A stretch of 64,000 bases of DNA from Sphingobacteriales bacterium 50-39 (GTDB taxonomy: Bacteria; Bacteroidota; Bacteroidia; Chitinophagales; Chitinophagaceae): NCBI GenBank assembly GCA_001898505.1, contig MKTZ01000015.1:186001-250000 (forward strand), written 5' to 3'. This document shows positions 1 to 7,207 of the stretch, piece after piece. The translations under genes were made by a program, and so were the position numbers. Every line of letters begins with the position of its first letter. Within the stretch, counting starts at the first letter, position 1. The notes beneath the pieces were generated by a model that made no database searches, was not told where the DNA came from, and worked only from the letters and a program-made list of their open reading frames with translations.

Positions 1-45
1 ACGGCCAGCCGGATGCCAACGCCTACATACGCTAAAGGATCAACC

Positions 46-777
46 ATGAAATACGCTTCAGCCAGGCTGCTATTGTTCTTCCTGCTGGTCTCATCCCCAG
101 CCCTGTCTACAAATGCACAAAGGGTAGTCGAGCGCTGGGTACACCCAAACATTCTGTTAGATGCCCGTCAGCTGCTGGGACACATCGGCCCTGAGAACAC
201 GGATTACCGGCATAAGGACAACCTCGTCAGTTGGGGAGAGAACGGGACGACATGGCAATGCTATGCGGACTGCAGTGGATTTATCAATGCGCTGCTTGTC
301 CACACCTATAAATTTACGGAGGACATGTTCGAAAAGAATTTCGGGCATCGCCGAATGTATGCCTACCATTATTTCGATGCCATCCAAAATGGAAAGCATT
401 TTTACCGCATCCGGAACATCCGGGATATCCGTCCCGGAGATATAATTGCTTTACAATATGCCGACCGCTCTGAGCATGACGACAATACAGGCCATGTCAT
501 GGTGGTCGACTCCCTCCCGGAAGTTCACCGGCCTTCAAAGGTGTTTGCGCCCAATACCCGGCAATTCCTGGTCCCGGTCATCGACTGCAGCCGCAGCGCG
601 CATGGCAGCACAGACACACGATACGAAAAAAGCTATAGTGGACTTGGACGGGGCGCCTTCCGTCTGTATACGGACCCGAATGGTGAGATCGTCGGCTACA
701 GCTGGAGCGGAGGCAATCCCAAGGAAGGCTTTGATCCCTTTGAGAATGCCATCGTGGTGGGACGGACCCTCTTTTAA
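46..777 (+). CDS. Secreted NlpC/P60-like cysteine peptidase family protein
   Basis: About 243 residues with an N-terminal signal peptide (hydrophobic core LLLFFLLVSS, likely cleaved after STNAQ), so periplasmic or outside the cell. The motif DCSGFI with Cys76 as candidate nucleophile, followed by RPGDIIAL and GHVMVVD with His150, is the pattern of NlpC/P60-type papain-like enzymes that cut peptidoglycan peptides or related amide bonds. The start at 46 is chosen because it begins the signal peptide; an in-frame ATG at 13 would add 11 polar residues before it. The next gene follows after 11 bases on the same strand, so the two may be co-transcribed. The exact substrate is unknown, and a related NlpC/P60-fold acyltransferase is possible. 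Confidence 0.6.
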   Translation: MKYASARLLLFFLLVSSPALSTNAQRVVERWVHPNILLDARQLLGHIGPENTDYRHKDNLVSWGENGTTWQCYADCSGFINALLVHTYKFTEDMFEKNFGHRRMYAYHYFDAIQNGKHFYRIRNIRDIRPGDIIALQYADRSEHDDNTGHVMVVDSLPEVHRPSKVFAPNTRQFLVPVIDCSRSAHGSTDTRYEKSYSGLGRGAFRLYTDPNGEIVGYSWSGGNPKEGFDPFENAIVVGRTLF

Positions 778-788
778 AAATATAAGCT

Positions 789-1259
789 ATGAAAATATTC
801 AGCATTATCTTTATCGGAACCCTGCTGGTGAACGGCGCCATCCCGTGTACCGCCCAAACGATCACGGGGTCCTGGATAAAAACGGAGGAGGTGGTGATCC
901 ACCAGGATGGAACGACGGCCCAGACATTCATTAAAATGACAAAGCTGGCTCCCTGTCTCAAAACAGTGGTCTATACTTTTTCGTCGGACGGCAAGATAAA
1001 CGAAGATGCATCTCACTGTAAACCGGAATTCCAAAAGATAGCATCGACCAGCCTGCGTGGAGCCGGGTGGTCGATGACCGGAGACAAGGTGACGCTGACA
1101 GTGGCGGACAAGACATCTCCTTTTTCCCGGATGATATTCCATGTCAAAAAGGACGGAAGTGATAAGATGGTCTGGACTTTTGTCTATGCAGAAAATCCGG
1201 GCATCCCAAGCCTGACAAAGGCAAAAGAAATGATCACCACCTACGAAAGGGTCAACTGA
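789..1259 (+). CDS. Small secreted protein, possibly lipocalin-like
   Basis: 156 residues with a signal peptide ending near CTAQ. The mature part opens with GSWIKTEEVV and is rich in short alternating strands, and it ends with WTFVYAENPG. This resembles the small lipocalin-like (calycin) proteins common in Bacteroidota, which begin with a G-x-W motif, but I recognise no catalytic residues. Two cysteines in the mature protein (CLK and HCKP) could form a disulfide. It lies 11 bases behind the NlpC/P60-like gene and its last 8 bases overlap the convergent histidine kinase gene. Function unknown. Confidence 0.5.
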   Translation: MKIFSIIFIGTLLVNGAIPCTAQTITGSWIKTEEVVIHQDGTTAQTFIKMTKLAPCLKTVVYTFSSDGKINEDASHCKPEFQKIASTSLRGAGWSMTGDKVTLTVADKTSPFSRMIFHVKKDGSDKMVWTFVYAENPGIPSLTKAKEMITTYERVN

Positions 1260-3078
1260 TGGCCGCCTCGGTCTGTGAAAAACTAAGTACAAATCGCATC
1301 CCCCCGTCGGGCATAGGCTGTGCCTCTATACGACAGCCAATGGCCTTGGCCAGATCGCGGATGATATGTAATCCCAGCCCGTGGTTGGAGCCTCCAATCG
1401 GCCGCTCTTCGAAAAGTGCCGCCAGCTGTTCACGGTGACTGATCCCTGCGCCATTGTCGGTAATGGAAAGATGTATTGCACCGGACTCTTCCCAGGCATT
1501 CCACTCTATCCGGGCATCGGGCAAGCCGCCTACAGCCTTTGTCGCATTGGCGGTAAGATTGTGCATGATGCTGCGGAGGTAGTAATGATCCGTCCGGACC
1601 TTGAGATTGCCGGGATCGCGAAATATAAATAAAATGGAGTCCTGGGCCGGGAATACCTCCTGCAGCTCTGCGAACATCTCCCCCACATCGACCTCTGCCA
1701 TTTCCGGCCAAAACCGTTCCATCTGGCCTTTGCTCCACAGCAGCATGGTCTCCATAGTGCCCAATACATTTTGTGCAAGGCCCCTTATTCTGCTCGACTG
1801 TTCCCGGGCCTCTCCGGCTGTAACCATCTCCGGCGCCATTTCCTGCAATTGCAGCAGATGTACCAGTCTGGCCACCGGGCTCCGTAGGTCATGGCTTAAT
1901 ATGCCAAAAAAACGGGCCTTTATTTTATTGGCCTCGTCCAGCTCGGCATTCAGGCGTTTGAGCTCGGCATTGTTCTTCTTTCGGATACGCGCCTGCCGGT
2001 AGACCAGCCCCCCCGTCACTGCCAGCAGGGCTATACAGCTCGCAAGGAGCCACATCTTCTTATGCTGGTTGGCTATCTGCAGTTCCTTGTTGGCAATTTC
2101 ATGATTCTTGCGATCGATGGTGCGAGCGTTTTCGATGGTAGATATCTGGTTCTTATGCTCCTGGGAAAAGATGGAGTCGGTGATACCCTGATAGGAATGG
2201 AAATGATAATATGCGTTACGAAAATCGCCCTTTTGTTCTTCCAGCTCCGCCAGCAACCCGGTGAAATAAGCCGAGTCTTGCACATCGCCGTTAGCATGGC
2301 CCATTTGGATGGCGGTTCGCAAATATTTCTCACCCAGCGTAAGCAGCCCGCTCCTGGAATGTGGAATGATATCCGATGCAGGCAGGGTCGGCCATATATT
2401 GTTACGTACCAGGTCGAGATAGTATTCCCCGATATTGCCCACGTTCACGGTTGGGAGTATGTTATTGACAGGATACTTTTCCCAAAGAGCCTTGGCTTTT
2501 AGCTGAAGCGCTAATGTCTGGACAGGGTCGCTATGCATCAATATAGATTCATTGGCATATAGTCCGGCCATTTCCCGGAAATCATTCAGGTTCTCGAACA
2601 CCGGCAACGCCAGCTGATAATAATGTTTGGCCAGGGAGGAGTCGCCTTTTTGAAGGTAGGTGTCACCCAAAGATTTCAGCGCCGCGGCCGTCAGGGAAGG
2701 GTCGTGCAGGTTTTTCAGAATGTCCAGCGCTTTTTGATCCGCTGCGATAGATCCGGCCAGGTCGCCTTCCTCAAAGTGTAATACCGATATATTCCTATAT
2801 TCGTCCGCGGCAAGCCGAAGATCATTTGCCTTTTCGGCAATTTCCAGGCTTTCGGTAAAACATTGTGCCGCCTGTACAAAGTCCGACCGGATCATATAAA
2901 GCCTGCCCAAAGAGGATAAGGCTTCTCCCCTGGTAGTGTCGGATGATCGCAGCGGTCCGGCCAGCAGTGTCTTGATGGAATCGATTTGCTTTTGCCGCTG
3001 GTCCTGGGCGACGGCAGCGGACATCAGTGTTCCTGTCAGGATCACGGCAATGATCGACCTGCTAACGTGCCAGTTCAT
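1252..3078 (-). CDS. TPR-containing membrane sensor histidine kinase
   Basis: 608 residues. Order of parts: signal peptide (to about AVAQ), several tetratricopeptide helical repeats (roughly 35-330, for example GRLYMIRSDFVQAAQCF), one membrane segment near residue 345 (WLLASCIALLAVTGGLVY), a short coiled coil, a HisKA dimerisation helix with phospho-acceptor His396 in LSHDLRSP, and an HATPase domain with N box (HNLTANATKA), G1 box (TDNGAGIS) and G2 box (GLGLHII). The TPR part should therefore lie in the periplasm. It overlaps by 17 bases the LytTR regulator upstream on the same strand, so the two form a translationally coupled pair. The signal is unknown. Confidence 0.88.
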   Translation of the reverse strand: MNWHVSRSIIAVILTGTLMSAAVAQDQRQKQIDSIKTLLAGPLRSSDTTRGEALSSLGRLYMIRSDFVQAAQCFTESLEIAEKANDLRLAADEYRNISVLHFEEGDLAGSIAADQKALDILKNLHDPSLTAAALKSLGDTYLQKGDSSLAKHYYQLALPVFENLNDFREMAGLYANESILMHSDPVQTLALQLKAKALWEKYPVNNILPTVNVGNIGEYYLDLVRNNIWPTLPASDIIPHSRSGLLTLGEKYLRTAIQMGHANGDVQDSAYFTGLLAELEEQKGDFRNAYYHFHSYQGITDSIFSQEHKNQISTIENARTIDRKNHEIANKELQIANQHKKMWLLASCIALLAVTGGLVYRQARIRKKNNAELKRLNAELDEANKIKARFFGILSHDLRSPVARLVHLLQLQEMAPEMVTAGEAREQSSRIRGLAQNVLGTMETMLLWSKGQMERFWPEMAEVDVGEMFAELQEVFPAQDSILFIFRDPGNLKVRTDHYYLRSIMHNLTANATKAVGGLPDARIEWNAWEESGAIHLSITDNGAGISHREQLAALFEERPIGGSNHGLGLHIIRDLAKAIGCRIEAQPMPDGGMRFVLSFSQTEAAIS

Positions 3079-3766
3079 GCAAGGTGTCTTTATAAGTTCG
3101 TCCTACGGGCAATGTCCTGCCCTGAACATCCACATCCGCAGTTCCGATGCGGGTTACATAATTCTTTTGTACGGCGAAGCTGCGGTGTATCCGCACAAAG
3201 CAGCGGAAAGCATTTTCAGTCAGCAATCCATTCAAAGGAGCAAGGACGGTATATTTCCTGTCGGCGGTAACGATACAGGTGTATTTGTTAAAAGCTTCGA
3301 GGTACAGCACCTCGTCCAGACGGATCTTCTTTTTATCGTAACCTTCCTTTATGAAAATGACATCGGCGCCAAGCGTGTGGCTTAGTTGATCCGAACGCCT
3401 GCGCAGCCCTATATATTCGTCCAGACGCTGAATAGCTTTTTCAAATCGCTGCCCGGTATAGGGCTTTACCAGGAAATCCAGGGCGGATAGCTCAAATGCA
3501 TCCACCGCATATTCAGGGAATGCCGTTATAAAAATGCATACGGGTATATCGAGCAGCTGCTGACGTACCTGCAATCCTGTCAACCCCGGCATATCGACAT
3601 CCAGGAACAACACTTCGGGCTGTCGGTCGATGATGGCTGCCATAGCTGTCTCGGCCGACGTATAGGAGCCAATACAATCCAGATGGGGATAGCGCTGCAA
3701 AAAAGCCAGAACGGTGAGACAGTCTATTTTGTCGTCATCCAGCACCATGCAGGTAATCTTACCCAT
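3062..3766 (-). CDS. LytTR-family response regulator
   Basis: 234 residues. An N-terminal receiver domain carries the acidic pocket (LDDD near residue 9-12), a probable phospho-acceptor Asp56 in LFLDVDMPG, and the conserved Lys in LDFLVKPY. The C-terminal LytTR DNA-binding domain includes FIKEGYDKKKIRLDEVLYLE and FVRIHRSFAVQKNYV. It should act as a transcription factor phosphorylated by the TPR kinase whose gene begins inside its 3' end (17-base overlap). LytTR regulators more often pair with LytS-type kinases; here the partner is of the HisKA type. Confidence 0.9.
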   Translation of the reverse strand: MGKITCMVLDDDKIDCLTVLAFLQRYPHLDCIGSYTSAETAMAAIIDRQPEVLFLDVDMPGLTGLQVRQQLLDIPVCIFITAFPEYAVDAFELSALDFLVKPYTGQRFEKAIQRLDEYIGLRRRSDQLSHTLGADVIFIKEGYDKKKIRLDEVLYLEAFNKYTCIVTADRKYTVLAPLNGLLTENAFRCFVRIHRSFAVQKNYVTRIGTADVDVQGRTLPVGRTYKDTLHELAR

Positions 3767-3830
3767 CGCATATATTTTTTACAATATATGAAAATATCCC
3801 AACTTCACCCGCATAGAGCCTGTTGTAAAA

Positions 3831-4847
3831 TTATTTCCGTGTTGTAGACTCCCGGACAACCAGCTTTGTCGGTAACGTCAGTTCCTGGGGAGGGAAATTT
3901 TTCTTATTGATATGGTTGAGCAGGAATTCGCAGCTCTTGCGCCCTACTTCCAACGCCGGCTCTTCTATCGTCGTAAGTGTCGGAGAAATGATCTCACACA
4001 TGGGATCGTTGGTGAACCCGATGATCCCCATCTGCTTCCCGATCTCGATATGGTGCTCTTTCAACGTCAGCATAGCGCCGATGGCTTTTCTGTCATTTAC
4101 GGCAAAGATCGCATCGGGCGTGGTTTTGCATTGCAACAGCTGCAACGCGTCCCTCTTTCCGAAATCCATGGAGAACCCTGAATGGATGATCCATTCATCT
4201 TTTACTGACAGCCGGTGCTCTTTCATGGCTGCTATGAAACCTTCCATCCTCGTCTCTGTAAACAACATACCCGCAGGGCCCGTGATATGCGCAATCCTCG
4301 TATACCCCTGCCCAATCAAGTGCTCTACGGCCTGGTAGGCGCCGTGATAATCGTCCTGCAAGATCTTCGAAGCCCTGATATCCGACGCCACTCTGTCAAA
4401 GAAGACGATCGGGATGCCGTCAGTAAGCACCTGCTGAAAATGATCGTTCTGCCCTGACCGCGAGCAAACACTCGCCAGCAAGCCATCGATATTTCCAAGG
4501 GAAAGCTCATTCAGGATATCCTTTTCCCGTTCCTCCGAATCATTGGTGATGTACAACACAATATTATACCCTTTTGCATAGGCCACTTCCTGTATGCCTG
4601 TAACAACGGTGGAAAAATAATAGTTGGTGATGGAAGGCAGGACAATGCCGATGTTGTGAGAACTATTCTTTACCAGTCCTGTGGCGTTAAAGTTGGGTTT
4701 GTAGTTCAGCTCTTCGGCTTTTTTGAGCACCAGCTGTCTTGTCTCCTGGTTGACATCGTAGGTATCCCTTAACGCCCTGGACACCGTAGCTACGGAGATC
4801 TTCAACTCTCTGGCAATATCCTTGATAGTGACGAAGTGACGTTTCAT
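3831..4847 (-). CDS. LacI-family transcriptional repressor of the adjacent glycan operon
   Basis: 338 residues from the chosen ATG. An N-terminal LacI helix-turn-helix (VTIKDIARELKISVATVSRALR) is followed by a hinge and a periplasmic-binding-protein-like effector domain (NIGIVLPSITNYYFSTVV, GIIGFTNDPMCEIISPTLTT), the standard layout and length. An upstream in-frame ATG at 4868 would add seven residues ahead of MKRHF; the shorter start puts the HTH at the usual distance from the N-terminus. It is divergent from the GH109-led operon, with a perfect palindrome at 4878-4891 between them, so autoregulation and control of that operon are likely. The effector is probably a sugar released by the operon's enzymes (inference). 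Confidence 0.9.
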   Translation of the reverse strand: MKRHFVTIKDIARELKISVATVSRALRDTYDVNQETRQLVLKKAEELNYKPNFNATGLVKNSSHNIGIVLPSITNYYFSTVVTGIQEVAYAKGYNIVLYITNDSEEREKDILNELSLGNIDGLLASVCSRSGQNDHFQQVLTDGIPIVFFDRVASDIRASKILQDDYHGAYQAVEHLIGQGYTRIAHITGPAGMLFTETRMEGFIAAMKEHRLSVKDEWIIHSGFSMDFGKRDALQLLQCKTTPDAIFAVNDRKAIGAMLTLKEHHIEIGKQMGIIGFTNDPMCEIISPTLTTIEEPALEVGRKSCEFLLNHINKKNFPPQELTLPTKLVVRESTTRK

Positions 4848-4877
4848 ACGCCAACGAAAGATAAGCAAAAAAGTCTT

Positions 4878-4891
4878 CGAGAACGTTCTCG
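4878..4891. promoter_or_regulatory. Perfect 14-bp LacI-type operator
   Basis: The sequence CGAGAACGTTCTCG is its own reverse complement and has the central CG typical of LacI/GalR operators. It lies about 30 bases before the lacI-type gene start and 84 bases before the GH109 start, in the only intergenic region able to serve both. Its half-site differs from the GCAAAC half-sites at 48966 and 54035. Confidence 0.7.
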
Positions 4892-4975
4892 CTGATATAT
4901 TGGCCGCATTTCACGATGCGTAATGTTTTTACGGCGAATTTTGTTTGCACTGACTGTTTACGAAAAAATAACAAC

Positions 4976-6391
4976 ATGAACGATCGCAGACGCTTTCTGA
5001 AGTACGCCGGTCTTGTTGCCGGAGGTCTTGCCACCGGTGCTGTAAAAGGTTGGGCGAACGGGCATCCTCAGTTATCCTCCGGCCCTGCCGGCATACAGCC
5101 ACCCGGACCCGGGATCTTCAACATGTGCGGTTATGCAGCCCCCAAAATAGAAACGATACGTATCGGATTCATCGGCCTGGGCAATCGGGGATCGGAAGCC
5201 GTTCCCAGGATCATTCATATCGACGGCGTAGATGTCAGGGCCCTTTGCGATATCAGGGCGGACCTGGTCCAACAGGCAAAAAATGAGCTGAAGGGCACCT
5301 CGCATGATCCGGCCCTATACTCGGGCAGCGAAGAGGTATGGAAGAAGTTATGCCAGCGGGAGGATATCGATGTCGTCTATATCGCCACCCCCTGGGCATG
5401 GCATACCACTATGGCGGTGTACGCCATGGAACATGGCAAACATGTGGCGCTCGAAGTCCCGGCAGCAAAAACATTGGAAGAATGCTGGGCGCTCGTAAAC
5501 ACCTCCGAAAAGACCAAAAAGCACCTCATTTTCCTGGAAAATGAATGCTATGATTTCTTTGAACTACTGACACTGAATATGGCCCGACAGGGATTTTTTG
5601 GAGAGATCATCCATGGGGAAGGAGCTTATATCCATAGCATCGGAGAAAGCCTGTTCGACCCGGTGAGGCGCCCCGGTCTCTGGCGCCTGGCCGAAAATGC
5701 GGCCCGGAACGGCAACCTATACCCGACACATGGCCTGGGACCGGTGTGTGTCATTATGAATATCAACCGGGGGGATAAGATGGAGTACCTGACCTCCATG
5801 AGCAGCAACGACTTCAGCCTGCATCCTTATGCAGTGCAGCTGGCTGCCAAAGACCCCAACTATACCAAATATACGGACAAGCATTTCCGGGGCAATATGA
5901 ATACAACGACTATCCGTACCTGGAAGGGGCGGACGATCATGCTGCAACACGACACTTCCTCTCCCAGGGTCAAATCCTCCCGTTACCTGATCAGCGGCAC
6001 CAGGGCTACTGCTCAATGCGATGCGGACACGCCGCGGATCGCTACAAGTCATGAAGGATGGGTTTCCCAGGACGTATACGGCCAGCTGGAAAAACAATAT
6101 ACCCCTGCCATCGTGCAGAAAATGGGGGAAATGGCCCGGGTGGTCGGAGGACATGGCGGGATGGATTTTCTGATGGACTGGCGCTGGATAGATTGTGTGC
6201 GCAACGGGCTGCCCATCGACCACGATGTCTATGACGCCGCTCTTTGGAGCTGTATGTCCCCGCTGAGCGAATGGTCTGTCGCACACCGATCCAGCCCTGT
6301 CGACATACCGGACTTCACCCGGGGCGCCTGGGAGAAAAATACCCCGGTGAGCCTCTCCATCGATCACGACCATCTCACCACCGCAAAATAG
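4976..6391 (+). CDS. Tat-exported GH109-like alpha-N-acetylgalactosaminidase (Gfo/Idh/MocA fold)
   Basis: 471 residues. The N-terminus NDRRRFLK followed by a glycine/alanine-rich hydrophobic stretch is a twin-arginine signal, which fixes the start; an ATG at 4916 would only add 20 unlike residues. The Rossmann part has GFIGLGNRGSEAV, then TPWAWHTTMAVYAMEHGKHV and EVPAAKTLEECW, where ordinary Gfo/Idh/MocA dehydrogenases have EKP. Further motifs are FLENECYDFFELL, MLQHDTSSPR and GMDFLMDWRWIDCVRNGLP. This set is typical of GH109, which cleaves alpha-GalNAc by an NAD-dependent oxidation/elimination mechanism. It opens an eight-gene collinear operon. Alternative: a GH109 relative with another HexNAc or hexose specificity. 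Confidence 0.82.
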   Translation: MNDRRRFLKYAGLVAGGLATGAVKGWANGHPQLSSGPAGIQPPGPGIFNMCGYAAPKIETIRIGFIGLGNRGSEAVPRIIHIDGVDVRALCDIRADLVQQAKNELKGTSHDPALYSGSEEVWKKLCQREDIDVVYIATPWAWHTTMAVYAMEHGKHVALEVPAAKTLEECWALVNTSEKTKKHLIFLENECYDFFELLTLNMARQGFFGEIIHGEGAYIHSIGESLFDPVRRPGLWRLAENAARNGNLYPTHGLGPVCVIMNINRGDKMEYLTSMSSNDFSLHPYAVQLAAKDPNYTKYTDKHFRGNMNTTTIRTWKGRTIMLQHDTSSPRVKSSRYLISGTRATAQCDADTPRIATSHEGWVSQDVYGQLEKQYTPAIVQKMGEMARVVGGHGGMDFLMDWRWIDCVRNGLPIDHDVYDAALWSCMSPLSEWSVAHRSSPVDIPDFTRGAWEKNTPVSLSIDHDHLTTAK

Positions 6392-6421
6392 CATAACTAA
6401 AAAAGAACTATAAAAGGCCAA

Positions 6422-7180
6422 ATGATGAAAGTAACTGTCGAACAAAACGCGAAGAGCCTTGGAATTGCCGCAGGTAAAGCAGCCGCTGCACTCATCAAAG
6501 CTGCCATTGAAGAAAAAGGTCAGGCAAATATCATTTTGGGCACAGGCGCCAGCCAGTTCGAGACGCTGAAACAGCTCACCGCTTCAAAGGACATCGAATG
6601 GCATAAGGTGGTGATGTTCCACCTGGATGAATACATCGGTCTGCCTGTCACACATCCCGCCAGCTTCCGCAAGTACCTGAAAGAGCGGTTCCTCGACGAG
6701 GTATCCTTATTGAAAGCCTATCACCTCATCGACGGCAATGCAGATCCCGTGGTAGAATGCATGCGGCTGGGTTACCTGATCGGCAGCCACCCGATAGATG
6801 TGGCGCTGGCCGGCATCGGGGAGAACGGGCATCTGGCCTTTAACGATCCTCCTGCGGATTTCGAGACGACCAAAGCCTATATCATCGCCCACCTAGATGA
6901 AGCATGCAGGAAACAACAGCTGGGTGAAGGCTGGTTCAAGAACATCGATGAGGTGCCGCAAACGGCCATCAGCATGTCCGTACAGCAGCTGATGAAATCC
7001 AAACATATCATTTGTTCGGTGCCCGACCTGCGGAAAGCAAAGGCCCTGAAGAACAGTTTCGAGCAGCCGGTAAGCAATATGTTCCCGGCCAGCATATTGA
7101 GAAGACATCCGGATTGCCAGTTCTTTCTGGATATCTTTTCCGTCTCCATGTTGTCGAGAGAAGCATCCTCGTACCGCTAA
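6422..7180 (+). CDS. nagB: Glucosamine-6-phosphate deaminase (NagB-like)
   Basis: 252 residues, the usual length. Phosphate-binding region LGTGASQFETL, active-site region FHLDEYIGL, HPASFRKYL, and the signature GIGENGHLAFNDP are present. The enzyme converts GlcN-6-P to fructose-6-P plus ammonia in the cytoplasm. Compared with the classical GIGxDGHIAFNEP the signature has Asn before Gly-His and Asp in place of the last Glu. I believe a Bacteroidota subgroup shares this, so the substrate could be another amino-sugar phosphate such as GalN-6-P. A second ATG follows at 6425. It sits 30 bases after the GH109 gene and 27 before the GH20 gene. No NagA deacetylase or kinase is encoded in this operon. 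Confidence 0.83.
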   Translation: MMKVTVEQNAKSLGIAAGKAAAALIKAAIEEKGQANIILGTGASQFETLKQLTASKDIEWHKVVMFHLDEYIGLPVTHPASFRKYLKERFLDEVSLLKAYHLIDGNADPVVECMRLGYLIGSHPIDVALAGIGENGHLAFNDPPADFETTKAYIIAHLDEACRKQQLGEGWFKNIDEVPQTAISMSVQQLMKSKHIICSVPDLRKAKALKNSFEQPVSNMFPASILRRHPDCQFFLDIFSVSMLSREASSYR

Positions 7181-7207
7181 AGCACCCCGTATCGCAAAAA
7201 ATCATTA

